A stretch of DNA of 64,000 nt from Gloeophyllum trabeum ATCC 11539 (lineage: Eukaryota; Basidiomycota; Agaricomycetes; Gloeophyllales; Gloeophyllaceae). The translations under genes and the position numbers were made by a program. Where the stretch lies: positions 2,605,910 through 2,669,909 of the forward strand of contig NW_006920411.1 in assembly GCF_000344685.1 (NCBI RefSeq), given 5' to 3'. Below the pieces are notes generated by a model that did not search any database, was not told the origin of the DNA, and saw only the letters and a list, made by a program, of their open reading frames with translations. Below, one piece after another: positions 35,478 through 46,785 of this stretch. Numbering within the stretch: the stretch's first letter is position 1; the number at the start of each line of letters is the position of its first letter.

Positions 35478-35770
35478 AGCATACATGTAGACAACGCGCG
35501 GTGTCCCGATATCTTGTTGTATTGTATGGAGTTGCTGTCGTTCAATTTATTGCATAGATGCTTTTCATCCGGGTTTGACAGGATGCCTCCCGGGTCGTAC
35601 GACTATCCGTCCTGCCGGTGGTTAAATGACCACTCACGGCGCCCCCTTGTATTCTACACTTTGACCCAGAAAATATACCCTGTGTTCAACATAATAATTA
35701 CGAAGGCGAGTGAGGCGAGTCCAGTCAGACATCCTCCGGCACCGGACATCGCTTCCGCGGATGTTCATCT

Positions 35771-36952
35771 TTACAAGACCTTCACGTACGAAGCGGGGAC
35801 TAACCCTCGTTTGCCATTCAGCTCCGCGGTCCACCTGCGATGTGCACGGTCAATCACGAGGCAAGCGGGAAAGGTAAGGGATTATCTCACCAATCATCCG
35901 AAGTGTGTTCCACCACGAGTATCCTCTGCGACGCCTGCAGCTGGAGATCGCCAGGGTCCTGGGCAATACATCAGCCTCAGTCATGAAGCAACAGATGTAT
36001 AGTGTTTTGTCTACCTCGCTGGAATAGTCGTACAAAGCTTCTGCCCATTCCCCCTGCGCCTCTTCTTCCTCGGGCTCGGGCTCAGGTTGCGGCGCATGCG
36101 GCGGCTCCTCAGAACCAGCCCGCCTCGGGGGTGGTGCAAAGTTGTTCCTGCGCGGGGCGAACGCAGGCGGGTTCGGCGGGGCAAGCGCCGGCGGGGACTT
36201 GCCCTTGTTGGCGGACGAGCCTCGCAGCGACGTGAACAGGTTCTTCGCGGAGGACGTGTCGACGTCAGAGCCGAATTTCTGTGGACAATACTTGGGTCAC
36301 CGCTACCCTTACTCACACAGTGCTTGTAGCGAGTGTACTTACACGAACAGTCGTCAAGGTAGCGGTGCTCGGTACGCGCTCATGGGGTTCGTGTTCAGAC
36401 GATGACTGAGTTGAAGTCCTTCGAGGGGGAGCGGGAGGCTTGCCCAGCGACGCATCGCTGCTTGGAGAAGAACGGAAGGCTGCAGCTGCAGCCGCGACTC
36501 GTCCCACGGAATTCGTTATCGCAGGGTCTGATGCCTATTAGAGGTCATGCGGATCAGTGACAAGGCAATGCTCTACATATTGGACTGCAAATGTATCTCC
36601 AGAACACAGTAGACACTGTGAAGACTCACAGCAGCAGCATAAGGGCTGGACTTGGGCACGCCATGCCTCAGGCCTGCGGACACAAGCTGGGACGTCGCTT
36701 GAGGGTTTGATGCTAATGCCCTATGCACCGCAGATGCAGCAGCACCAGCAGCATCCTTTGATCCACTCGCGTCTGCTCCGGCGGTGCCCCCGAGAACGTC
36801 GGGTCGGGACGAGAAGTACCTAACGAAGGTGGCGTTAGCCTGATCGTGAGTTCAGATTCCTAGAAACACTCCGCCAAGCTATAGCTACGCAACTCGTCCA
36901 ATAAAGAGAAGAAAGCTTCCTTTTCGTCCGATGATAGATTCGAGAAAACCAT
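35771..36952 (-). CDS. SH3-domain protein (C-terminal SH3)
   Basis: The start at 36952 gives MVFSNLSSDEKEAFFSLLDE, spliced at the GA|G codon to YFSSRPDVLG. An Ala/Ser-rich middle follows (AVHRALASNPQATSQLVSAG, KSSPYAAA, AITNSVGRVAAAAAAFRSSP) with Pro-rich stretches (GKPPAPPRR, KSPPALAPPNPPAFAPRR) that could themselves bind SH3 domains. The C-terminal SH3 domain spans three exons: EWAEALYDYSSE, DPGDLQLQASQRILVVEHTS and DDWWTAELNGKRGLVPASYV; ALYDY, DDWW and the ALYDY-partner PASYV are all present. The stop is at 35771-35773. This layout suggests an adaptor, perhaps in actin or endocytic control as in Lsb-type proteins, but that is inference. The gene is convergent with the YEA4-type transporter. 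Confidence 0.8.
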
Positions 36953-37316
36953 CGAGCCAGCACTTGGGAGTAAGCGCCGCGATCCGGATAGAGGCCATCT
37001 CGATCAATGCGAACAACTCACACAATGTTGTGGACCGAGGTGACCAGATATACCCATTCATATCGCCCGGCAAAGAGAACCCATAAGTTTACATTTTGAG
37101 GCAGGTATGCTAAGATATTGTACTTGCAACTCCAATCATCTAGAGAGTACATACGCGCATAAAGACAGACAAGAAAGCATACAGACTTGGCGACGGGGAC
37201 AGAATGGTGAGGGGCTTAGACATAAGATCCTGGTGTAGTGTATCAAGCAGTGTCACTAATAAAAAATCTCGAAACAAGGTGAGTATGTACAGCATGACGC
37301 TCCCGATTATACAGGA
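36953..37316. other. Intergenic, SH3-gene promoter and coactivator 3' flank
   Basis: This is 364 bp between two minus-strand genes, rather AT-rich. No gene or RNA is recognised. Confidence 0.45.
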
Positions 37317-37995
37317 TCATCCCCAGTTGAACATGGAATCAAAGTTATCTCCTGAGCCTTGGCCTCCACCACCCTGATTACTTTGTTGCTGATACTGTTG
37401 CGAGGCCGACATGGGTATTGGGGTAGAGGAGGTTGCGCGTCCAGAAGACGGATCCTGCATCTGTTGCTGACCACCAGATGGCGAACCAGCGAACGGATAT
37501 CCGCCACCCTGCTGCCACGCCTGCGATTGATCAGCAGACCCAGCACCGCTTTGACCGCCACCGGCAGATTGCATATTAAACGAGCCCTGGGACGCCTGCC
37601 CTTGGCCCATACCCATACTCATCTGCTGCTGCCAGTGGTTTCCCCCGGCAAGCTGCTGCGGATTGACAAACCCGCTCCTAGCGGCTGCCGCCTGCTGAGC
37701 TTGCATCATCATCCGCTGATAATCGTCCTGGCCTGGAGGGTGCGACGACATCTGCTGTGCCGAAGGCGCCCTCATAGGGACTCTCGGCGTCATCGGAGAT
37801 TGACCACTGTCGGAAGGAGACCGGGTGCTCCGCGCGATCCCGGGAATCGCAGCATTATTTGAACGCAAAGGATTGAATTGCTGATGCGAGCTTCCTTCCC
37901 CACCATGATTTGGCCCTACCATGGGAGACCCCATACGAGCCGACTGCGGCGGCGACCCCGCCTGAGCTTGCTGCTGCTGCTGCTGATGATGATGA

Positions 37996-38046
<51 letters not shown>

Positions 38047-40666
38047 TGCCGCATCTGAGCGTACAGCTGGGGATTAATCTGGGCATTCATCATCGCAGGA
38101 TTCATATTTTGCAGCATATTCCCTCGCTGCTGCTGCATAAGCAACAGCTGCTTCTGTTGCGGCGTCAGGTTATTGAGGTTGATCCCAGACATATTCGGCC
38201 CTTGCCCCATGCCAGAGGGACCCGCGCCACCCATGTTAGGAAGGTTCGGATTATGGCCGAAAGGAAGCTGATTTCCCTGCATCGACTGCCCTGGCATCTG
38301 TTGCTGGCCCATCCCCGATTGCGGGCCGAGAGGATTGGAGCTATTCCCAGCCAAGAACTGAGCGCTCGCCGGCATGTTATTGTTCTGTGCCTGCTGCTGC
38401 ATCCCTGACATACCAGGATGCTGCTGCCCCAGGCCGGGCGGTCGCTGGCCGCCACCCCCTTGCTGGTTCATCTGGTTCTGCCGTGCCATCGTCTACAGCA
38501 GAAAAAGAAGTCAGCGCTCGGAGAAAGGGCCTCGCGAAAGGCATCACACGCACCTGGAGAGCCTGCATTCTCTGCAGCTGCAACTGCAGCGGCAGCGACA
38601 TGAACCCCGGCATCGTCTGACTCAAGTACTGCATCATCGGGTGCATCGGATTCTGCAGGATCTGGTAGTTGTGGATCGCGTTCGGCCCGAGCGAGTTCAG
38701 CGCAGCGATCTGCGCCGGCGTCAGATTGCTCGGTATGGAGTTGTTCATCGGAGCCGAGCCGGGCCCGGACATATTGGGTGGGCTCGAACGGTGTGCATTC
38801 TGCGGCATCATCCCCTGTGGCATGGAAGGGACATGGTGCTGCTGCGAACCAGCGGGTGGCGGTGACATATGGTTCCCGCCGGCACCAGGCATACCACCAC
38901 CACCGACACCTTGCTGGGCATGCTGTTGCTGCTGCATCATCGCCTGCTGGTATTGCTGCAGCTGGCGCATCCGCTGTGCATCCATACCGTGGCTCGGGGA
39001 CGCAGACGGCGGTATCGACGGCGACGGAACAATGGGCGTGCCCATCTGCGACGGCGCGCGCATCATATGCGGCGGACTTGCGCTCGTCATGGGTCTCTGG
39101 GGGGCTCTGGGGAGTATTTGCGCTGGGTTCGAGGGTATGGGCGTAGACGGCGCGCCCATGGCGCCCGGTTGCTGCGGAGGCATGCTCATACCGCTTGGAG
39201 GGGCGGGCATGATTTTACTCTCGCCGGTGTCCCTGCGCTTGCCGGCCAAGTCACCCTGCGAGGGTTCTTCCGTTCTCTCCCGTTTAAGACTGGGCGACGC
39301 AGAAGACGTCATGCGGGACACGGTCGCAGCAGCAATCTGCTGCTGATTGCGGGCAATATCGTGAGCAAACACTATAGGAAGCTGGCTGTACAACTGGTTG
39401 ATGCGTTCCATGGACGTGAATTCGACGGGTGGTGGCGGGTTCATAGTAGGTAGACGGATACCCTGATGATTTCCCTGGTATCATCTGTAAGTTTCGTTAG
39501 GAAATGGCCACCGGGGATGAACTCACCACTTTGCTGCTCTCGTCGTGGGCAGCGGCGAGCCATGCTAAATTCGACTCTATTCGCGCCGAGTACCTAATTA
39601 CCGAGAGTTAGAGTTAGACGGAGCAAATGGAGATAACTGACGGTGTCACTCACTGCTGGCAACGAGCCTCCGTGAGCGGGATACCACGCGCGTGGAACTC
39701 CATGTATATCCTAACAAGGAATCGCATTGCTTCAATCTCCGAGAACGGAGATAGTTAAACTAAGTGTACCGACCTCAGAAGCTCCGAATTTAGCTGCAAA
39801 ATGGTAACAACCTTTGACTCGGCGGGGTGGCCAGACGACGAGCCACCCGACTGCTGGTGCGAGCGCGCACGGAGGGCCGGGGATCCCGGCCAGGCCTGAG
39901 AAGAAGGACCTGCAGATGCATTGCTCTCGTGCGCGCTGGCTTCGTTCTGAGGGGTTTGTCGAGACTCCTGGGCTTGCTGAGCCTGATGTTGTCCCAGCGC
40001 GGAAGAGCCGCCCGTGGGTGGCGCAGGGTGTGGAGAAGGAAGCGGTGCATCAGCGCGAGGCGAGGACGAAACCTTGGACTCGTCCACGTTGCCGTCCGAG
40101 TTCTCCATGGCTGGTGTACTGAGAGGACTAGATGCGGCGTCCGCTCGGTCCGCTGGCGGTGCTTCTTCGGAAGTGGAAGCCGCGTTACCTGTAGAGGATC
40201 CATCCTGCTGCTCAGCTTCCTGTTGCTTCTCCTCTTTCTCGTTTCGCAGCGGCTCGTCGTCGGGGGCAGTTGAGAGCTCGCTCAGCGGTGTAGACTGCCG
40301 CGATGCACTGTCCACGGCGCCTGACGGCGCTCCCGGATGCGATGCATCTGCATCGTTCTGTGGCTCGTGCCCGCTCGCCTCGGGTGCGGGGGCTGTCTCG
40401 TCATGCACTTCGGCGGGCGAGGAGGGGGACGTGCCGGGCAGAGCGGGGTCGGTGCCGTCGACGGGGGTGACGGGCCCATGGGACGAGTAAAAGTCGGGGC
40501 TGGGGTTAGGGTGCACCAACACCTTTGCAGCGTTGTCAAAGGGGAGGTCCTGGTGGCGGGAGTCGTCGCGGGTGCGGGGCGCCCAGGAGGGGAGCGGGTC
40601 GTTCTGCAAGATGAGGTTTGCCTTTGGGGAGAGATGATGAGGGTGATTGTGATCGAGATGCAGCAT
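37317..40666 (-). CDS. SS18-like, Q/M/P-rich putative chromatin coactivator
   Basis: This is a five-exon gene of about 1,040 codons, spliced as follows. Exon 1 (from ATG 40666; the codon further up at 40804 is GTG) is acidic, Ser/Pro-rich and disordered. It ends KVVTILQLNSELLR. Small exons add IYMEFHARGIPLTEARCQQ and YSARIESNLAWLAAAHDESS, which resemble the SNH domain of SS18/SYT (QLNxxLL...Y...L..NL.WLA..AD). Then come PPPPVEFTSMERINQLYSQL, a Lys-Arg patch (SLKRERTEE, LAGKRRD), and a long Met/Pro/Gln-rich tail with polyQ-polyH. It ends GDNFDSMFNWG at 37317. SS18 is a subunit of animal SWI/SNF (BAF) complexes. A comparable nuclear role is my inference from the SNH-like part. Confidence 0.72.
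37969..38050. repeat. Trinucleotide (CAG/CAA)n microsatellite encoding polyQ and polyH
   Basis: In the coactivator gene a CTG/TTG run (plus strand) encodes 17 Gln, 4 His and 6 Gln in a row on the minus strand. Mixed CAG and CAA codons are used. Such tracts change length easily by slippage. Confidence 0.9.
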
Positions 40667-41696
40667 AATATAACGAGACGAGTTCCTCCCGAAATAGTCG
40701 AACTGGACGGTCCACGCTATGCAAAGATTGGCGTTGCCAGCAGGCGGCAGAGCGAGCCCCGGGCGGTCGGGGGCAGTCCGTGCCAAGCAGCCGAACCAAA
40801 GCACGAGCCGAGATCAGAGCAGCAGCTGGCAGCAGAGCACCCGTCTACGAACTATCTGGACTTGTCCGAAACGTTACAGCGTAATCTGCAGCTCGATAAC
40901 ACGATTTGCGTTCTTTCCGCAGGGAATTGGGAACAGCAGAGCGGTGGCTGCGCGGCGTGTGACCTGCGTGCCTGTCTCGGAGCGCTGCCAGGCGGAGCAT
41001 GAATCAGCCACCGGCGCAGGCAGACCGGGCTGGCCATCGTGCCGCACGACGACGACGACGACGACGGCGACGGTCGAACGCAGGAAAGAGTACGGGGCAG
41101 CGGCAACACAGGCTACTTATATACATGTGAGACCCGCCACAAGTAAGATACGAGCGAACAGGCACCCTGACGTATTACATACCAGAAAGAACACCGCAAT
41201 CTAGCGTGATCGGCGCGACCGACCTTCCCGTTCATACATTTTCAATTCTCCATCAACCACACTTGGCTTTTTCCGGTCTCTTTCGGTCGACATGCCACCA
41301 ACCGTTGCAGTCGTCGCCCCCGGGCTAAGTATATTCGCTCTGGCAGAAATATCTGTACACACTCTATTCCCAGCCCCATGCATGCCAGCCTCGAGGTCGC
41401 GCAGAAGAAACGGAGCCAGTACCTCTGAACCTCACCACCGACAAGTGGATCCATATCTGATCAGGCGTCATAGATCTCCAGGCTAGGCTTCGCGACCTCC
41501 CATACCTTAGTCGACACTTCTCGGCCAATCCTGGTCTTCCCATACTCCCAGCTGACGGACCTGAGAGTGGCCTGCTCGATGGGCTTACCGCGCTCTGCCG
41601 CGGAATCTCCGGAGACCGGACAGCGTCAAAGTTTACTGGATGCCGCCTGGTTCAGTCAGAGCAGATCAGTGCGTGAATAGGTCGCAGACGTACCAG
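40667..41696. other. Intergenic, no recognised gene
   Basis: This contains the coactivator promoter and the 3' flank of the next minus-strand gene. A short GAC repeat lies near 41046-41066. Open frames lack domains. Confidence 0.45.
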
Positions 41697-42434
41697 CTAC
41701 AACTCGTATATCAAGTAGCGGCCCAATAAATCACCGGTTTTCATTGTGACATGCGGGAAATGCAATTGATGCCGGAAGCAGAATTGTATAATGCGCTCTG
41801 GTACACGCAGAATATACCACCGGCCATTCTTGTCACCTGGAGATAAGCCTGGCATCAAGATCAAGTCGCAGTTATCGCAAATAGCCCAGAGGACATACCG
41901 GCCCATCTGACGGCGCGGGATCACTGACTGTGATAGCCAGCCATCACCGCAGAGGCACAACGCCTCTTTGAGATACGTTGGACACCTCGCAGAACAGAGA
42001 GGTTGGATCTACCGTGTGTTGAAGTCAGTATCTTCCGAAATCGTATACCTGCATCAAGAGCCGTAGGCATTCTTCCCTCGGGATCGAGAACCAGAAGAGG
42101 AAGCTATTGTCTTCCTCTACTGCTCTGAATCCCAGAGGCACATGCGTGATTCAAGCGAATAACCATCACCGGTGCCAAGAATACCTGGAATGCAGTGTTT
42201 TCCTATTAACTCCTCGCGGGCATATCCCAAGTGAGCAACAATAAATTGACCAACCCAGTCGACACCAGGAACAACCGCGATCGTGTCGGACAGACTATCT
42301 GACAACAGTCCAAACGCCTCGGACACAGGCAAAGTCCAACGATTCGCGGTTGCCACAAGGAAGGCGAAGCCACGGAGTTTGCCGGTGTCCGCCACATTCC
42401 AAATACGCCAAAACACCCATCCAGGATCGTGCAT
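41697..42434 (-). CDS. Uncharacterised protein with Cys-rich C-terminal part
   Basis: I do not recognise this protein. Three exons can be joined in frame. The first starts at ATG 42434 (MHDPGWVFWRIWNVADTGKL, later FGLLSDSLSDTIAVVPGVDW). The second is AVEEDNSFLFWFSIPREECL. The third, after a 40 nt intron with a CTGAC branch site, is IQPLCSARCPTYLKEALCLC with CDNCDLILMP and RWYILRVPERIIQFCF. It ends at 41697. Cys pairs (CSARC, CLC, CDNC) could bind zinc, but the spacing matches no finger I know. The reading frame stays open upstream to about 42650 without an ATG, so a first exon may be missing. It is divergent from, and very close to, uL2. Confidence 0.45.
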
Positions 42435-42697
42435 CGCGAGTGTGCTCGGCGTACACCAAGTTTCCGTCAAGACTTTAAAGTGAGTACATGCCTCCGTTTC
42501 GTGTCGAGCGACGTCTAGAGTGGTTCCGAGATGCTGTTGGGCCGATGCTGAATGAATGAGACGAGCGAAATTGGAGGACGACGGGGTGGATGCGTTGGGT
42601 GCGGGTCGGATGGAGACGTCTCGGGATATTGATCTTTGGGTTCCTACGGGGCGACGGCTTGGATTGTTGTGCTCATTGAACGCTCGCAGATTTCACG

Positions 42698-43693
42698 ATG
42701 GGTAGGGTTATCAGGGCTCAGAGGCGCTCGCACGCTATCGTACGTCCCATCCTCCTCTTTCCACAAGTACTCGTCGGATTGACCGGTCATTTGCGCCCAA
42801 CAGTTCAAGTCGCACACCCACCACAGGAAGGCCCCTGCCCAGTACCGCGCCCTCGACTACTCTGAGCGCAATGGTTACATGCGGGGGATAATCAAGGAGA
42901 TCATCCACGATCCTGGCCGGTGCGTATTCTCTCAATCCACTCTCTAAACCCCAGTTTGACATATCCACCCAGTGGTGCGCCTCTCGCCCGCGTCGTCTTC
43001 CGCGACCCCTACCGCTACAAGCTCCGCCAGGAGACCTTCATCGCCACCGAAGGCATGCACACGGGCGCCTTCGTCTACGCCGGCAAGAAGGCGACGCTCG
43101 CCGTCGGCAACGTCCTCCCGCTCTCGCAGTGCCCCGAGGGTACCATCGTCTGCAACGTCGAGGAGAAGGTCGGCGACCGCGGCGCGCTCGCGCGCACGTC
43201 CGGCAACTACGCGACCGTCATCGGCCACTCGCCCGAGGAGAACAAGACGCGCATCCGCCTGCCCAGCGGGTCGAAGAAGACCGTGTCTGGCAGCGCGCGT
43301 GCGACGATTGGGATCGTCGCTGGTGGTGGACGTATTGACAAGCCCTTGCTCAAGGCTGGTCGGGCGTACCACAAGTACAAGGCCAAGCGTTACAAGTACG
43401 TTCTCCCGAATAAGTGTACTATAGTCCAATTGTCGACGATTAACCCTCTCCTAGCTGGCCCCGTACTCGTGGTGTTGCTATGAACCCCGTCGACCATCCT
43501 CACGGTGGTGGTAACCACCAACATATTGGTAAGGCGTCCACGATCGCCCGCTCTGCCGTCCCTGGTCAGAAAGTCGGTCTTATTGCTGCTCGCCGGGTAC
43601 GTAAATCACACTATGGTACAACTCGTACATCTGGCTCATGTGAGGTGCTAGACTGGTCTGTTACGTGGTACCGTCAAGGTCAAGGATGTGTAA
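42698..43693 (+). CDS. RPL2: 60S ribosomal protein uL2 (RPL2/RPL8)
   Basis: This is the universal large-subunit protein at the peptidyl-transferase centre. The start at 42698 gives [14 protein letters not shown]. Exons then encode [100 protein letters not shown] and [20 protein letters not shown], where the last block contains the invariant His loop. The last exon is [13 protein letters not shown] with TAA at 43691-43693. The coding part is very GC-rich with a C-ending codon bias, as expected for a highly expressed gene. Four short introns are present. No snoRNA was recognised in them. Confidence 0.96.
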
Positions 43694-44092
43694 GGGACTG
43701 TCAGAGATGGATCTCTTCACTTACTCCTTACCATGCTTTCGCTACCCGTCGCTTACAAAACTCATTGTATGCAACGACTTGCATATGCGTTCACGCTCAT
43801 GCCCCATGCTATGCCGCTCTGCAATCCAGACTTGTACTTGCCTTGCTGTGGCTGATGTATTTCTGAGTGAATCAAGGTCGAATGGGATCTGGATCGAACT
43901 TACGTTGAGTATCTGGGTGGGTGCTGCCCAGCATCTCGTTGAGGTGGAATCGTGGAGACAACACAGCTTCAAGCTGGCGATAATACCCATAAGTTTGACC
44001 CAAACTGCCCTCAGATTCTATAGCCTGTTTCTATGAAGTATCAATACAAGATTTTGTTCTAAATGCACTTCCTCCATTTTCACCTCATCACT
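43694..44092. other. Convergent intergenic region, uL2 and ribulokinase-like gene
   Basis: This is 399 bp of lower GC with no coding signal. It should hold both 3' UTRs. Confidence 0.45.
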
Positions 44093-46244
44093 TCACTTCG
44101 CAGCATCCTCCATTTCTTTTCTCCACCTCTTCTGGATCTCAATAGTCTCCCGGAAAATCTTATACTTGGCTTCCAACAGCCTCTTCTCCTTGTCACTCGC
44201 CGCCGGCGGGATCAGCGTCCCTGGCGGTGTCATCTCGACCATGATATCCCACAAGCCCTGCGCCTGCGCCTTCGCGTCCGCCTTCGCACCCTTGCTCTCC
44301 ATCTCCTCCCACTCGGCGGCGAAGCGCCCGAGCATCGCGCTCCCGAGGACGACGGCGATGCCCGCGTTCGCGGGCGTGACGACGGGCATCTTGCACGTGT
44401 TGGCGAGGAGCGCCATGAGCGCGCCGTTCTTCGCCTGCCCGCCGGACATGTAGATCGCGCGGATCGCGTGCCCCTTGGCGTTCATCTCGTCGACGATGTG
44501 GCGCGTCTGCAGGGCGATGGCTTCGAGGGTGACGTTGAACTTGCGCGCGAGGTCGCCGAGGCCGGCGTCCTGCGCGGGGGGTTAGCGGGGTGCGGAGCGC
44601 GGAGAGGGGCGACTGGGGAGGGCTTACGAGGGTGAGGCCCATGATTGCGCCGCGCATGCGCGGGTCGGCGATGGGCGAGCGATTTCCTAAGTCAGATTGG
44701 GTATCAGCTGCGAGCTGGGAGATCGCATCCATGTGCCTACCGTGCAGGTCGGGGTAGAAATGGAGGTCCTTGGTGAGCTCGGTGAACGTCTCCACCCCGT
44801 TCTCCTCCTTCATCTTCACGAGGGTATCATGGAGCACTGCAGCCAATGATCAGGAAAGGCGGAGATAGGATTGATGGAGCTCACCTTCGTGGATGTTCGT
44901 GTTCTCCTTCTCCGCCTTCTCTTGGAGCTCTTTGTACGCAGGGTGGGTGGTGATCATAAAGTCGATCAGCTGGCCCGTAGAGGACTGGCCGCCCTCGTTA
45001 CACCACCATCCGGGGAAGAGCACATCCTACATATAGCAATAGCACAGGTCAGCACCCGACTAATAGGGGTGTTGACGCGCTGGCTTACCCTGTAAGGTCC
45101 CCATACACCATCCACGAACACACCTTCGGGGCTCTGCGGACGATTGTCAGGAGAAACGGGCAGCATGACCTAGGCTAGAGATTACCTGGACAACGTAACA
45201 TGTACTTGTACCAGCGACGGCGGCGAGCCGCTGTCTGGACTCGTCGAGGGACGGTCTAACGTCTGACAGCTTACCATTCTCCTTATACCGCGCAGCGATC
45301 GTCCCTAGCCAGCCCGCATAGCTATGGGCCCCTGAGTACCCCACGAAACGGCCAGAGAACACTACGACTCACGCATCGATCACAGCGCTCCCCACAGGGG
45401 TTCCCTCGACGAGCCCGAGCTCCTGTGCCGCGCGCTTGCTGAGGCCCTTGCCCACGGGCAGGCCCGCGCTGAGCACGTCCCCGTCGGCGGCGCCCATCTG
45501 GCGGTAGTTCTCCCTGGAGAACTCGGGGAGGCCGATCTTTTCGAAGAAGTCGCCCTGCCAGCCGCCCTTGGCGGGCACGTACGAGCACTTGCACGCGATG
45601 GAGCAGACGGAGCGCGTGTTGTAGCCGGTCGCGCGGTAGCTGAGGAAGTCGGGGAGGTCGAAGAACTGGCAGCGCGCGAAGAGCTTGGGGTCCATGCGTC
45701 TTTTGAGCCAGAGCGTCTTCGGGACCTCCATCTCCAACTACGCAGCAGGGGGGAGTGAGATTGTTAGTAGAACTTCAGGGGGACGACTGACGTCGTGGTT
45801 GAAACCTACGCTCATGGTACCGCCGACATAGTCGAGCACGACGGAGCCCGTGCTGTTGATGAGCTCGGCCTCCTCCTCGGCGCGGTGGTCGGCCCAGAGA
45901 ATGATGTTCCGGTCGCCGTTCTGGCCGAGCTGGTCGCCCTTTGTGACGACGACGGGCTCTGCGTTCTCGTCGGTGACGGCGAGCGAGCAGGTCGCATCGA
46001 AGCCGAGGCCCTTGACGGCGGACGCGGGGACCTTCGACTCTGCGAGGACGGCCTTGATGGTCTTTGCGATGGCGGCCCAGATCTCGTTGGTGGACTGCTC
46101 GAAGATGCGGTGGTCCTGCGGGTCGCGGAAGGTGGTGATGTTCTGCGTGGACGACGCGACGAGCGTGCCGTCTTTCTTGACAAGGCCTGCGCGCGCGGAG
46201 CCGGTGCCGACGTCGACGCCGATGTAGTAGCTTTCGCTGGCCAT
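44093..46244 (-). CDS. FGGY carbohydrate kinase, D-ribulokinase-like (YDR109C type)
   Basis: This is an ATP-dependent sugar kinase of the FGGY/actin fold. The start at 46244 gives [20 protein letters not shown] (phosphate-1 loop, DVGTGS). Then [80 protein letters not shown] and [20 protein letters not shown] follow. The C-terminal half has [52 protein letters not shown] and [20 protein letters not shown] (phosphate-2/adenosine region). It ends EMEDAAK at 44093. [13 protein letters not shown] and GAIMGLTL match the ribulokinase-like branch (human FGGY, yeast Ydr109c), which acts on D-ribulose, perhaps as metabolite repair. Seven or so introns are present. Confidence 0.91.
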
Positions 46245-46785
46245 GGTTGTGGTAGAGATTTTCGAGTTCCGGATTACATACAGGAGGCCCGGCTATCCGG
46301 GCCGTCCGTGACATCAGGCGGGGGCTTCCACCTTCAGCCAGCCCGACCTTTCTCGTAGTGCGACTGCTCAGGCAAAAATAATAATGCAGCTGCGATGCTG
46401 ATTGTGTTTCCAAGCTGGCGGCATGAAGCCCCTCGACTGGCAGAGATGCATCGGGCGAGAAGTCGCACAGCCACCCCGTCACGGATTGGCTGCATTAGGA
46501 AAATCCCGACGTCAAGGAGCATATAGTCTCTCGGTGTGTTGCATGGCTCTCTCATACTTGCGTTCGTCAAGCGAGTGTCGAGAACCTCCTACACACACTT
46601 GCAATCAAGGCAACATGCCTCTGGACCACTTCCGGCCCAAAGCATCTGAAGACTCAACGTAGAATCCGTCAGGCTTGCCTGTCCCGAGAACCAAGAGCCT
46701 TCATCATTGTCACTACGCAAAATACACAGAACTAGGGATACACCTCGATACACCCGCGAAAACCCTTTTCTAAGCTTATCAGTGC
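46245..46785. other. Intergenic, ribulokinase-like promoter and PTR2 3' flank
   Basis: This is 541 bp between two minus-strand genes. No gene or RNA is recognised. Confidence 0.45.

Noticed and set aside
35514..36002. 162-codon plus-strand frame
   Set aside because: It overlaps the SH3 exons on the other strand, which carry real domain residues; the frame itself has no domain.
40667..40804. Extra 46-residue N terminus of the coactivator
   Set aside because: The upstream initiator codon at 40804 is GTG; ATG 40666 is the first true start in frame.
45775..46482. 235-codon minus-strand Arg-rich frame
   Set aside because: It is the +1 shadow of the ribulokinase first exon.
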